Shown in pieces: positions 9,036-17,743 of a stretch of DNA of 64,000 nucleotides. A model generated the notes under the pieces. The model saw only the letters and a program-made list of their open reading frames with translations. It was not told where the DNA came from and made no database searches. The position numbers and the translations under genes are program-made. The number at the start of each line of letters is the position of its first letter. Positions within the stretch are counted from its first letter, which is position 1. The stretch is from positions 186,001-250,000 of the forward strand of contig CAMAVK010000001.1 in NCBI GenBank assembly GCA_945861715.1. The letters are read 5' to 3'. The stretch is from Candidatus Woesearchaeota archaeon. GTDB taxonomy: Archaea; Nanobdellota; Nanobdellia; Woesearchaeales; GW2011-AR9.

Positions 9036-9077
9036 GGATAACTTGGCCATTTAATTAATAATTCGGCAAAGTTATCC
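9036..9077. promoter_or_regulatory. Inverted repeat upstream of ppsA, possible operator
   Basis: GGATAACTTGGCC (9036-9048) and GGCAAAGTTATCC (9065-9077) form a 13-bp dyad with one mismatch and a 16-base AT-rich spacer. It ends about 60 bases before the ppsA start, so an operator for a dimeric regulator of this gluconeogenic gene is plausible. Confidence 0.45.
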
Positions 9078-9139
9078 TTAAATACCCATACTTCTTACTT
9101 TAATCATACTCAAAAAGATTTCAAACAAGAGGTGTTCAG

Positions 9140-11464
9140 ATGTCATACATAGCGTGGTTTAAAGATTTAACAAAAGATTCAATTCCTATTGCTGGTGGAA
9201 AAGGTGCAAATTTGGGAGAAATGACTCAACTTTCACTCCCTGTTCCATACGGTTTTGCCATTACTGCTCAATGCTATGGAGAATATATCGAAAGAACCGG
9301 GCTCAAAAACAAAATAAACGAAATTCTAGTAGGCCTTGACTCAGAAAATAATGATGCGCTCCAAAAAGCTTCCGTTGACATAGCTGCTGTCTTCAATCAA
9401 ACACCAATCCCCGAAGACATGTCTGAAGAGATCATGGACGCATACGAACTCCTAGGAACAAATCGAAAAAAAGCAAGTGATTTTGTAAAAGGAACCGAGG
9501 TATTCGTAGCTGTCAGATCATCCGCGACCGCTGAAGACTTACCCTCCGCAAGTTTTGCAGGACAGCAAGCAACATTCCTTAACGTCAAAGGAAAAAACAA
9601 CGTCATAAAGGCGGTGCGAGATTGTTGGGCATCTCTTTTTACCGCTCGAGCAATTTATTATCGCGTGAAGAACAAATTCGACCACGATAAAGTATTAATC
9701 TCTGCCATTGTCCAAAAAATGGTCAACTCGGATAAAGCTGGCATTATGTTCACCATCAACCCCGCAACCAACGATGCAGCACACATCGTCATTGAAGGAA
9801 TTTATGGTTTAGGAGAAATGATTGTTGGTGGCGATATTACCCCTGATCTGTATATCGTTGAAAAATCTTCCAGGGAAATAACTTCAAGAGAAATACGAAA
9901 ACAAACATTCGGACTATTCAGAAAAGTAACGGGTGACAATGAACGACGTGACATCGACATACTCCTGCAAGACCGTCAGAAAATCAACGACGCACAAGTA
10001 AAAGAACTCGCAAGACTTGGAAAAAAACTTGAAGAACACTACGGCTGCCCGCAAGATATCGAATGGGCAATTGAAGGGGATGACGTATGCATTGTACAAA
10101 CAAGAGCAGTGACCACCTTCAAAAAATCACCAACCCCGCAATCATCACAAAACACATCAAACAATAACCTAAAAGGAAAAGAAATTCTTAAAGGCGAAAT
10201 CGCGTGTCGCGGAGCATATACGGGCATTGTAAAAGTAGTACATGACATCTCCGAATTAGGAAAAGTCACAAAAGGCGACATCATGGTAACAACCATGACC
10301 ATGCCCGACATGGTTCCTGCTATGCAACGCGCCGGCGCCATTGTAACCGACGAAGGTGGCATGACGTGTCACGCAGCAATTGTCTCGCGTGAAATGGGAA
10401 CACCCTGTTTGGTTGGAACACAAAAAGCAACACAAATTCTCAAAGACAATCAAAAAATAACCGTTGATGCCTTCGCTGGTGTGGTGTATGATGGAGAAGT
10501 CCAACTTCAAACTCCAAGCACAACAACTTCTACCTCAGCGTCCGAATTCCAAAACAGCGGCGAATCCATCATTACCGCAACTGAAATAAAAATTGTTCTA
10601 GATCTCCCCTACCGAGCTAAAGACGCAGCCGCAACCGGAGCGGATGGAATAGGTTTAATTCGAAGTGAAATAATTATCGCACAAGGAGGTATTCATCCAG
10701 CTGAATACTTAAGACAAAACAAAGCAGCAGATCTTGTCAAACTCCTAAAAGACGGTCTAAAAGAAATGGCGCAAGCTTTCGCCCCTAGGCCAGTGTGGGT
10801 ACGAACATCTGATATGCGCAGCGACGAATATCGTAACCTTCAAGGTGGTGACAAAGAACCTCACGAGTCCGACCCTATGATTGGATGGCACGGAATCCGT
10901 CGCCATCTCGACGAAAAAGAGTTACTCAAAACCGAGTTTATGGCTATTAAAGAACTGCACGACGAAGGAATAAAAAACGTTGGAGTGATGATCCCATTTG
11001 TTATTCGTGCAAACGAAGTAGCACAGGCCAAAGAGATCATGCGAAGCATAGGTTTAGAACCATGTCGAGATGTTGAGTTTGGAATCATGTGTGAAACTCC
11101 AGCTGCGTGTTGGGTTATGGAAGACATTTGTCGCGAAGGAATATCGTTTGTCTCATTTGGAACCAATGACTTAACGCAACTCACTTTAGGACTTGACAGA
11201 AACAACGCGAAAATTGCGCACCTCTTCGACGAAATGCACCCGGCAGTATTACATGAAATAGAACACGTTCTCAAGGTATGCGCTAAGTATCATGTCAAAG
11301 CCAGCATTTGTGGTCAAGCAGGTTCACGACCAGAAATGGCCGAGTTCCTTGTCAGACACGGATGTGATTCTATCTCCGCAAACTTCGATGCTGTACAAAG
11401 CATACGTCATACAGTCGCACGCATTGAAAAAAAGCTACTGCTCGAAAAAACAAATAAGAGATAA
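9140..11464 (+). CDS. ppsA: Phosphoenolpyruvate synthase
   Basis: This 774-residue enzyme interconverts pyruvate, ATP and water with PEP, AMP and phosphate, the entry to gluconeogenesis. Its domains run in the usual order. First is an N-terminal ATP-grasp nucleotide-binding domain (AGGKGANLGEM near 18-28; AVRSSATAEDLPSASFAGQ near 124-142). Second is the swivelling phosphohistidine domain with GGMTCHAAIVSREMGTPC and the catalytic His at 411. Third is the C-terminal PEP-binding barrel (GIGLIRSE; near the end ASICGQAGSRPEM with the catalytic cysteine). A GAGGTG site precedes the ATG, giving a leadered message. The dyad upstream suggests control. Confidence 0.95.
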   Translation: MSYIAWFKDLTKDSIPIAGGKGANLGEMTQLSLPVPYGFAITAQCYGEYIERTGLKNKINEILVGLDSENNDALQKASVDIAAVFNQTPIPEDMSEEIMDAYELLGTNRKKASDFVKGTEVFVAVRSSATAEDLPSASFAGQQATFLNVKGKNNVIKAVRDCWASLFTARAIYYRVKNKFDHDKVLISAIVQKMVNSDKAGIMFTINPATNDAAHIVIEGIYGLGEMIVGGDITPDLYIVEKSSREITSREIRKQTFGLFRKVTGDNERRDIDILLQDRQKINDAQVKELARLGKKLEEHYGCPQDIEWAIEGDDVCIVQTRAVTTFKKSPTPQSSQNTSNNNLKGKEILKGEIACRGAYTGIVKVVHDISELGKVTKGDIMVTTMTMPDMVPAMQRAGAIVTDEGGMTCHAAIVSREMGTPCLVGTQKATQILKDNQKITVDAFAGVVYDGEVQLQTPSTTTSTSASEFQNSGESIITATEIKIVLDLPYRAKDAAATGADGIGLIRSEIIIAQGGIHPAEYLRQNKAADLVKLLKDGLKEMAQAFAPRPVWVRTSDMRSDEYRNLQGGDKEPHESDPMIGWHGIRRHLDEKELLKTEFMAIKELHDEGIKNVGVMIPFVIRANEVAQAKEIMRSIGLEPCRDVEFGIMCETPAACWVMEDICREGISFVSFGTNDLTQLTLGLDRNNAKIAHLFDEMHPAVLHEIEHVLKVCAKYHVKASICGQAGSRPEMAEFLVRHGCDSISANFDAVQSIRHTVARIEKKLLLEKTNKR

Positions 11465-11465
11465 T

Positions 11466-11481
11466 TCTTTTTCTTTTTTTT
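11466..11481 (+). terminator. T-rich terminator after ppsA
   Basis: TCTTTTTCTTTTTTTT begins two bases after the stop codon, typical of an archaeal T-tract terminator. Confidence 0.5.
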
Positions 11482-11558
11482 ACTCATATACCCTCTCTTC
11501 TAAGTTTTCAAAGATATCTTAATAAATCACCAAACCACCCACATTCTCGGTGAAATTT

Positions 11559-11948
11559 ATGAACTTAAAACACAAATATGTAATCTTAACTGTAAGAATC
11601 CTCTTCGGACTCTTTATGCTCTTTAGTGGTATCAGTGGTCTTATGGCTATCTCCAACGGTATGGAAGGCATACCAGAACCAATGCAAGCATTCACCTCAA
11701 CTCTTGTAGCATCCGGAATGTTTCACATGATTAAAATTACCGAAATAGTAGTCGGCGTTATGTTCCTCTTCAATCTATTACCTCAACTCGCAGCAATTGT
11801 TATGGCACCCGTTTCTATTGGAATAATTGTTGTTAACGCAATGTTAACTCCAGCATTTCTCCCCATGGGGATCATCGTGGCTCTATTCAACATCTACTTT
11901 GGCTACGTGTATATGGACAAGTATAAACCACTTTTCAAGAAAGCGTAA
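11559..11948 (+). CDS. DoxX-like small membrane protein
   Basis: The protein of about 129 residues has four predicted membrane helices. The pattern is that of the DoxX/DoxD superfamily: RILFGLFMLFSGISGL in helix 1, then IKITEIVVGVMFLFNLLPQLAAIVMAPVSI, and a last helix IIVALFNIYFGYVYM. The function of most DoxX proteins is unclear; some are linked to thiosulfate or quinone redox chemistry. I start at the ATG at 11559, preceded by GGTGA. An in-frame GTG at 11550 matches the leaderless spacing from TTAATAAA and remains possible. Confidence 0.75.
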   Translation: MNLKHKYVILTVRILFGLFMLFSGISGLMAISNGMEGIPEPMQAFTSTLVASGMFHMIKITEIVVGVMFLFNLLPQLAAIVMAPVSIGIIVVNAMLTPAFLPMGIIVALFNIYFGYVYMDKYKPLFKKA

Positions 11949-11956
11949 TAATTCAA

Positions 11957-11977
11957 TTCTTTTTTCCTTTTTTTCTA
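11957..11977 (+). terminator. T-rich terminator after the DoxX-like gene
   Basis: Three T-runs of 5 to 7 bases follow the stop codon and lie between convergent genes. Confidence 0.45.
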
Positions 11978-12020
11978 TCCAATTAAACCCCGATAGAAAC
12001 CATATCAAACCGTCGATAAC

Positions 12021-12404
12021 CTATCTTCGTCGTGGTCTATCCTTTCTTTTCCCATCAACCACTTTAACCTTCTTTGCAACCATTTTTCGCCGTCGCAATG
12101 TAAGCGGAATGCGTGTAAATTTCTTACATGAAAAGCACGATATAACAATCTTAGAATTATGAACTCGAATAGAACCATTTACCCCAGACACTAAATACGA
12201 ATAGCAATGAATGCAATATTGTCGCTTATACTCCCGCGGCATCCGAATTTTTGCCTTCATCTGAATTTTGCGAGCAAGATCTACGTACCGATGAGCCCGG
12301 CTCTGATCCACATGAAACACTTTACGTGCCTGTAAAAACAAAGTATCTAGACGTTCTTTTGCAATCCGCTTAACATCCTCTTTCTTCGATTGATTCGAGC
12401 GCAT
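12021..12404 (-). CDS. rnp4: Ribonuclease P protein component 4 (Rpp21)
   Basis: This 127-residue protein matches the archaeal Rpp21/Rpr2 subunit of RNase P, which helps the RNA catalyst cleave tRNA 5' leaders. The N-terminal helical part (KKEDVKRIAKERLDTLFLQA, then ARKVFHVDQSRAHRYVDLARKI) is followed by a zinc ribbon with four cysteines: YCIHCYSYL and later ISCFSCKKFTRIPL. A basic tail (RRRKMVAKKVKVVDGKRKDRPRRR) suits RNA binding. I start it at 12404, where TTTAAA lies 26 bases upstream. Longer readings would run through the divergent promoter. Confidence 0.9.
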   Translation of the reverse strand: MRSNQSKKEDVKRIAKERLDTLFLQARKVFHVDQSRAHRYVDLARKIQMKAKIRMPREYKRQYCIHCYSYLVSGVNGSIRVHNSKIVISCFSCKKFTRIPLTLRRRKMVAKKVKVVDGKRKDRPRRR

Positions 12405-12501
12405 AAAACCAAATAGGCTTCTTAAGTTTAAATATCTACTCCCTAACAAACTAATACCCCGCGCCAAAACCATTTTATACTCCTCCTCACACAAACCAAA
12501 T
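12405..12501. promoter_or_regulatory. Divergent promoter region for rnp4 and the PadR-like gene
   Basis: The minus-strand TATA-like element at about 12427-12432 lies 26 bases from the rnp4 ATG. A plus-strand TTTTATAC at about 12473-12480 lies 26 bases before the ATG at 12502. Both genes therefore look leaderless and are driven from the same 97-base interval. Confidence 0.6.
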
Positions 12502-12816
12502 ATGCCACGAGGACGACCAAACGCATCACAAATTCGCCAGAACGTCATTGAAATTTTAGCGCAGACCGGACCACTTCATGGTTATCGAGTGGCTAAACTC
12601 TACAACGAAATCTTCGCTCCCGTAACGCAGCGCTCAATTTATTATCATCTCAAAAAAGGACTTAAAACCAAAGAAGTTGCAATCAACAAAATAGTCGAAG
12701 AAAAAGGAGAATACTCCTGGGGCAATGTCGTTGAAAAAACATACTATGATGTAGCTGAAAACGCCATCATTCAAGGGTCTGACCGAGTCAAAAACTTTTT
12801 GAAATACAAATTATAG
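12502..12816 (+). CDS. PadR-like winged-helix DNA-binding protein
   Basis: This 104-residue protein is a winged helix-turn-helix of PadR type. The segment IRQNVIEILAQTGPLHGYRVAKLYNEIF followed by VTQRSIYYHLKKGL (about residues 11-55) gives the recognition helix, with the GPLHGY turn typical of PadR. The remainder is a short wing and a C-terminal helix. The target genes are unknown. It could autoregulate, since its promoter abuts that of rnp4. The N-terminal MPRGRPNASQ is basic and could contact DNA. Confidence 0.75.
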   Translation: MPRGRPNASQIRQNVIEILAQTGPLHGYRVAKLYNEIFAPVTQRSIYYHLKKGLKTKEVAINKIVEEKGEYSWGNVVEKTYYDVAENAIIQGSDRVKNFLKYKL

Positions 12817-12862
12817 TCCTCCTTCACTGCCACCCCTATTATCTATCGTCACACTCTCAACC

Positions 12863-13177
12863 ATGCCAACCTCTTTCCAAGAACAAGTGTACGCACTTTG
12901 TAAACAAATCCCAAAAGGCAAAGTATCCACGTACAAAGGACTAGCCCATGCGCTACACATCAACAGTTCTCAAGCTATAGGCCAAGCCCTCAAATGCAAT
13001 CCTTATGCGCCAAAGGTCCCTTGCCATCGAGTAATTAAATCAAATGGGACCATAGGTGGTTTCATGGGACAAACAGCAGGGCCAGAAATCCAACAAAAAA
13101 TAAAACTCCTCAAACAAGAAGGAATCAAAATCGAAAACGGCAAAATTAGCCTTCAAGTATATCTTCACACATTCTAA
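12863..13177 (+). CDS. ogt: Methylated-DNA-protein cysteine methyltransferase family protein
   Basis: This 104-residue protein is just the C-terminal catalytic domain of the O6-alkylguanine-DNA alkyltransferase family. It has the IPKGKVSTYKGLA segment, the helix-turn-helix (SSQAIGQALKCNPYAPK) and the active-site motif VPCHRVI with the acceptor cysteine at about residue 53. The protein removes alkyl groups from guanine by suicidal transfer. The lack of the N-terminal domain is common in small archaeal versions. TATA-like TATTATC lies about 25 bases upstream. Confidence 0.88.
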   Translation: MPTSFQEQVYALCKQIPKGKVSTYKGLAHALHINSSQAIGQALKCNPYAPKVPCHRVIKSNGTIGGFMGQTAGPEIQQKIKLLKQEGIKIENGKISLQVYLHTF

Positions 13178-13217
13178 TCCCGAAAATATTTAAACAACCC
13201 CTCAAAATCACAAATAT

Positions 13218-13940
13218 ATGATTTCCCTTGCTCCCGCAGTTAAAGTACCGCTCCAATCAAAGATTGTAAAATACGAGTTCCTAACCGAAGATGTCATATT
13301 TCTCTCCTGCACAAGACCAACAAATTTTAACTTCAAAGCAGGACAATTTATCTCGATCAAAATATTCAACGCAAACGGTATAGAACCTCTTTTTCGATGG
13401 AAATCATACTCTATTTGCTCTCCTCCATCCCAACAGGAATCCCTTGATCTCATAATCAAACTCATACCCGATGGTTTCGCTTCCGACGCGTTCAAAAAAA
13501 TGAAAGTAGGCGACACTTTTGAACTCCGCGGGCCGCTTGGTCATTTCACATTCAAGGACACAGAAGAAATCAAAGATCATTGGTTCCTTGGCGCAGGAAC
13601 GGGAGTAACTCCCTTGTACAGCATGATAGCTGAACACGCATCGCATCAACCAACTCACCATTTCACCTTAGTTTTTGGTGTCCGCCACGAACATAACCTC
13701 TTCTACACCAAAGAAATAGAACACCTCACCAAAACAAACAAGAACATCACATTCATTCCAACTCTATCTCGAGACAACTGGCCAGGTGCAAAAGGCAGAG
13801 TGCAACTTCATCTTCCAAAAGACCTAAGTAACAAAGATTTCTATATGTGCGGATTAAACGAGTTAATCCAAGAGACCAAAGATCTCCTCCTAACCGCCGG
13901 GGTAGAAAAAGAACATATTCACTTCGAACGCTACGACTAG
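13218..13940 (+). CDS. Ferredoxin-NADP reductase-like flavoprotein
   Basis: This 240-residue oxidoreductase has an N-terminal FAD-binding barrel (FKAGQFISIKIF; the RxYS-like RWKSYSIC near residue 59; GPLGHFTF) and a C-terminal NAD(P)-binding Rossmann domain (WFLGAGTGVTPLYSMI; FGVRHEHNLFYTKEIE; FYMCGLNELIQETKDLL). It would move electrons between NAD(P)H and a small redox carrier. There is no C-terminal iron-sulfur domain, so its partner must be separate. TATTTAAA 26 bases upstream indicates a leaderless start. Confidence 0.85.
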   Translation: MISLAPAVKVPLQSKIVKYEFLTEDVIFLSCTRPTNFNFKAGQFISIKIFNANGIEPLFRWKSYSICSPPSQQESLDLIIKLIPDGFASDAFKKMKVGDTFELRGPLGHFTFKDTEEIKDHWFLGAGTGVTPLYSMIAEHASHQPTHHFTLVFGVRHEHNLFYTKEIEHLTKTNKNITFIPTLSRDNWPGAKGRVQLHLPKDLSNKDFYMCGLNELIQETKDLLLTAGVEKEHIHFERYD

Positions 13941-14007
13941 ACTCTCTCATAGTAACACTACTCTTTTAGTGCAAAAGAATTAATAAAGAGACCATTCCCC
14001 TACACAT

Positions 14008-15495
14008 ATGGTGGCAACAATGAAAATTATAACCAATAGCGGTTTCGATTCAAAAGTAGATGCATTAGTTCTTACTATATTTGAAAATGAATCCTATAAA
14101 TCCTACTCCAAAGAACTTGCAACGGATCTAGACAATGCCATAAAACAAGAACGCTTCTCCCTCAAATTCCAAGAAGTATTCATTACCAAAGCCCAAGACC
14201 TCCCATATGAACGAACAATAATCATCGGTTTAGGAAAAAAAGATGAATTCACAACCGAACGTCTGCGAAAAGTAACTGGCAAAATAGTCAAAACTATAAA
14301 AGCTCAAAAATTAACATCATTCTCAACCAATCTTGCGCACGTAGCAGCAACTATTCTACGAGAGCAAGACGTAGCCCTTGCAATATCTGAAAGTCTCATT
14401 CTTGCAAACTATCATTTCAATAAATATCTAGGAAAGGAAAAGCGAACAAGACCAATCGAAACCGTTTCATTGCAGTGGACAACATCATCTCCAAGTTTTG
14501 ATGAAGGTCTCAGAACTGGTACCATAATTGCAGAATCGACCAACTTTGTAAAAGATCTCGTAAACGAACCAGCAAGTGTCATGACACCAACCGAGATAGA
14601 AAAAATAGCAAGAACTCTAGCTTCATCAAAAAAAATCAAAATCCGCGTCATGGATCGAGACGAAATGAAAAAAGAAGGTCTTGGCGCACTTCTTGGTGTT
14701 GCTCAAGGTTCAGCTCAGCCACCAAAACTCATTTTTCTTGAGTACAAAGGAGGATCATCTGACCCATTCATTGCAATCGTTGGAAAAGGTATCACCTTTG
14801 ATAGTGGTGGATACAACCTCAAGCCAACCGGGTACATGGAAGACATGAAATGTGATATGGCTGGAGCCGGAGCAGTTCTAGGGACACTAAAAGCAGCTTC
14901 CGAACTCAAAATCAAAGTAAACATTATTGGTGTCATCCCAACATGTGAAAATATGGTCTCGGGCATTGCGCAACGCCCAGGTGATATTGTACGTGCCTAC
15001 AACGGAAAAACCATTGAGATAACAAATACTGACGCGGAAGGTCGACTCATCCTTGCTGACGCAATAAGTTATACCGAAGCAAAATACAAACCATCAATCA
15101 TCATTGACTTAGCAACACTCACTGGCGCATGTGTTGTTGCATTAGGTGTTGTGTGTGCCGGCATCATAGGAAAAGATGAATCATTAATCCACTCTTTAAT
15201 TGATGCTGGAGAGAAGAGTGGTGACCGTCTCTGGCGGCTTCCCTTCTTTGACGACTATCAAGATTATATGGATGGCTCACTCTCTGATTTGAGAAATACG
15301 GCAGGTAAAGGAAAACCAGGTGAAGCCGGCGCAATAACAGGGGCCGTATTCATCAGTAAGTTCGTTGAGAAAGCTCGTTGGGTACATATTGATATCGCAG
15401 GAACTGCCCATTTAAATGAACCAAACAGTTATAATCAAAAAGGCGGAACAGGAAGCGGCGTGCGACTCTTATCGTATTATTTTATGAACCTATAA
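14008..15495 (+). CDS. pepA: Leucyl aminopeptidase (M17 family)
   Basis: This 495-residue cytosolic aminopeptidase removes N-terminal residues from peptides using two metal ions. The catalytic domain shows the expected ligands: K260 and D265 in VGKGITFDSGGYNLKP, D283 in MKCDMAGAGAV, and D342/E344 in the NTDAEGRLILADA signature. The N-terminal domain (residues 1-170) is the divergent macro-like part. The length matches bacterial PepA. ATTAATAAAG lies 25 bases before the first ATG, which favours the start at 14008 over the internal ATG four codons later. Confidence 0.93.
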   Translation: MVATMKIITNSGFDSKVDALVLTIFENESYKSYSKELATDLDNAIKQERFSLKFQEVFITKAQDLPYERTIIIGLGKKDEFTTERLRKVTGKIVKTIKAQKLTSFSTNLAHVAATILREQDVALAISESLILANYHFNKYLGKEKRTRPIETVSLQWTTSSPSFDEGLRTGTIIAESTNFVKDLVNEPASVMTPTEIEKIARTLASSKKIKIRVMDRDEMKKEGLGALLGVAQGSAQPPKLIFLEYKGGSSDPFIAIVGKGITFDSGGYNLKPTGYMEDMKCDMAGAGAVLGTLKAASELKIKVNIIGVIPTCENMVSGIAQRPGDIVRAYNGKTIEITNTDAEGRLILADAISYTEAKYKPSIIIDLATLTGACVVALGVVCAGIIGKDESLIHSLIDAGEKSGDRLWRLPFFDDYQDYMDGSLSDLRNTAGKGKPGEAGAITGAVFISKFVEKARWVHIDIAGTAHLNEPNSYNQKGGTGSGVRLLSYYFMNL

Positions 15496-15587
15496 CTCCA
15501 TTACTATCTACCAAACAGTATACTACCAAACATCATGTCAACAAACATTTTACAACCATCACACAAAAAACACAAAATCTGAAGAAC

Positions 15588-16511
15588 ATGGAAAACGTCA
15601 TCATACTTGGAACCGGTATTTCCGGATGTACTGCTGCTATCTATACAGCAAGATCAAACCTCAAACCGCTAGTCATCTCAGGTCCTGAAGACGGCGGACA
15701 ACTTACATTAACCACTGAAGTAGAAAATTTTCCTGGTTTCATCCATGGTGTGCAAGGGACCGAACTCGTCTCAAACGCCAAACAACAAGCAGAGCGCTTT
15801 GGCGCGAGATTCAAAGTTGACATAGCATCCAAATTCAATCCAATCAAAGACGGCTACGAACTAGAACTCACTTCAGGAGAAAAAATTCAAACAAAAACAC
15901 TCATCATCTCAACTGGAGCATCAGCCCGCTGGCTCAATATCCCTTCAGAAGAAAAATTCAAAGGTCGTGGTGTTTCCAGTTGCGCAACATGTGATGGTCC
16001 ATTTTACAAAAATAAACATGTCATAGTCATCGGTGGTGGAGATTCCGCGATGGAAGAAGCCACATTCTTAACCAAATTTGCATCCAAGGTAACCGTAATT
16101 CATCGAAAAGACAAATTCACCGCATCCAAAATAATGCAAGATCGTCTTTTAGCCAATCCAAAATGCAACGTAATCTGGAATAAAACCATCACTGAATTTC
16201 AAGGAGAAAAAACAATCAAATCTGTCACCCTTGAAGACACCAAAACAAAAGAACACACCTCGTTTGCGTGTGACGGCGTATTCCTTGCAATTGGTCACAT
16301 CCCAAACTCCACCATATTCAAAGATCAAATCACCATGGACGCTCTAGGATACATTCAAACCGATCGCTTCACCAAAACCAATCTTGAAGGAGTCTTTGCG
16401 TGTGGTGATGTCCAAGACACAAGGTATCGTCAAGCAATCACGGCTGCAGGTTCTGGGTGCCAATCTGCCATCGAAGCAGAACGATATCTAGCAGAAAAAG
16501 GCATACATTAA
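15588..16511 (+). CDS. trxB: Thioredoxin reductase
   Basis: The 307-residue protein is a low-molecular-weight thioredoxin reductase, transferring electrons from NADPH through FAD to a thioredoxin or glutaredoxin. The FAD fold motif GTGISGCTAAIYTAR is near residue 8. The redox pair CATC is at 132-135, the nucleotide-binding GGGDSAMEEA is near 150, and the C-terminal FAD motif GVFACGDVQDTRYRQAITAAGSGC is present. No thioredoxin gene is adjacent in the window. Confidence 0.95.
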   Translation: MENVIILGTGISGCTAAIYTARSNLKPLVISGPEDGGQLTLTTEVENFPGFIHGVQGTELVSNAKQQAERFGARFKVDIASKFNPIKDGYELELTSGEKIQTKTLIISTGASARWLNIPSEEKFKGRGVSSCATCDGPFYKNKHVIVIGGGDSAMEEATFLTKFASKVTVIHRKDKFTASKIMQDRLLANPKCNVIWNKTITEFQGEKTIKSVTLEDTKTKEHTSFACDGVFLAIGHIPNSTIFKDQITMDALGYIQTDRFTKTNLEGVFACGDVQDTRYRQAITAAGSGCQSAIEAERYLAEKGIH

Positions 16512-16584
16512 ATCAATATTTATCTTATGATAATCCCATCCCCAATCTAGAAACTAATATAAACCTAAAATGTATCTAACATCC

Positions 16585-16956
16585 ATGGAAAATAATCAAA
16601 TAACCAGGCTACAAGCTGAATGTGAAGTACTCTATGAAAAACATCTCAAAAAATTAGTTACTCCTGAAAAATTGCCATTAGTTCGTTTCTTTGCAGATCT
16701 TACCATCGTAACCGATCTCACATTTAAAAAAGATTTCAAACAGCGTGCAGCCGACCTAACCTTACCTGCAGGGGTTATTCTCTTAAGAAAGAATATTCCT
16801 ACCGGTAGTAACGAAAAACATGCTCTCGATCAAATTCATGATAAGTTACTCAAAATGGTTGACTTACACTTTAAGTTACTCACTCAAAAACAAACATCAA
16901 AGCCCAAAACAAGTGGAATCTTTAGTAGGATTTTTGGGCTTGGAAACAGTAGATAA
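16585..16956 (+). CDS. Unknown small helical protein
   Basis: The 123-residue protein has no recognised family. It looks mostly helical and soluble, with MENNQITRLQAECEVLYEKHLKKL at the N-terminus and a C-terminal SGIFSRIFGLGNSR that resembles a short amphipathic tail. I start at the ATG at 16585 because TAATATAAA lies about 26 bases upstream. An ATG at 16570 is too close to that element. Confidence 0.6.
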   Translation: MENNQITRLQAECEVLYEKHLKKLVTPEKLPLVRFFADLTIVTDLTFKKDFKQRAADLTLPAGVILLRKNIPTGSNEKHALDQIHDKLLKMVDLHFKLLTQKQTSKPKTSGIFSRIFGLGNSR

Positions 16957-16987
16957 GCTAAGAAAAAACGGATTATATTTATCTCTT

Positions 16988-17590
16988 CTATACTATTTTT
17001 TTCTTCGTACTCTTCTTTATTTTCTCCCCACGTGACCCAAATGTCCCTTTAAACAATCCAAACAGAACAATAGTGGCCATGACTTGAATTATACCCATTG
17101 CTGTAAACAACGCAAAGAATGAATAATAGCTCACAACAAATCCACCAATAACCATAGCGAGTGCAAGAAGTAATTTACTTTGTCCTTGTGCTATACCCCA
17201 CGACCAACCTCGTTCTTCTTCCGTTTGATATTTAGAATACAATGCATACCATGTTGGAGTTGAGAGTGCAGCTGCAAATCCAAGACCACCTTCCACAATA
17301 TACAACTTCATGGGCGTATCAACGAACAAATACAAAAATGTAAACAACGCCGAAACCGCATATCCAACAAGAAGCATTTTTTTCTTCCAACCAGGACGAT
17401 CGCTATACGCACCAACAAACACAATTGTAATACCTGATACCACCAAGTACACTGCCCATGCCCATGTAACATCCAGCACCGACCCCCCGATTTGCTCAGC
17501 AAACACCGCATATAATGGACCAAAGAGCCCTTCACCTAGCATAGCAAGATTATTTGCGTACAACAGAACTTTCGCTTTAAAGGAGAGCAT
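16988..17590 (-). CDS. Half-length MFS transporter-like membrane protein
   Basis: This 200-residue protein has about six membrane helices and resembles one half of a major facilitator superfamily transporter. The loop between helices 2 and 3 carries an MFS-like GAYSDRPGWKKKM, and ALYSKYQTEEERGWSWGIAQ resembles the later cytoplasmic segment. Full MFS proteins have twelve helices and about 400 residues. The frame is intact, with a TTTATAAA 25 bases upstream of the ATG and a basic tail (KKSTKKKIV), so it does not look like a recent truncation. Its substrate is unknown. Confidence 0.75.
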   Translation of the reverse strand: MLSFKAKVLLYANNLAMLGEGLFGPLYAVFAEQIGGSVLDVTWAWAVYLVVSGITIVFVGAYSDRPGWKKKMLLVGYAVSALFTFLYLFVDTPMKLYIVEGGLGFAAALSTPTWYALYSKYQTEEERGWSWGIAQGQSKLLLALAMVIGGFVVSYYSFFALFTAMGIIQVMATIVLFGLFKGTFGSRGEKIKKSTKKKIV

Positions 17591-17743
17591 AGAACAAAGA
17601 AAGAAAATAACGTTTATAAACTATCCTTTTGAGCACAACCTGAAAAAAATAAGAAATCCGCCTCAAAAATGAGCCTTAAACCGCAAGAAAAACTTAATTT
17701 AAAATTCAGAAAAAAGAAAGAAAAAAATAATCCCCAAAAAAAC

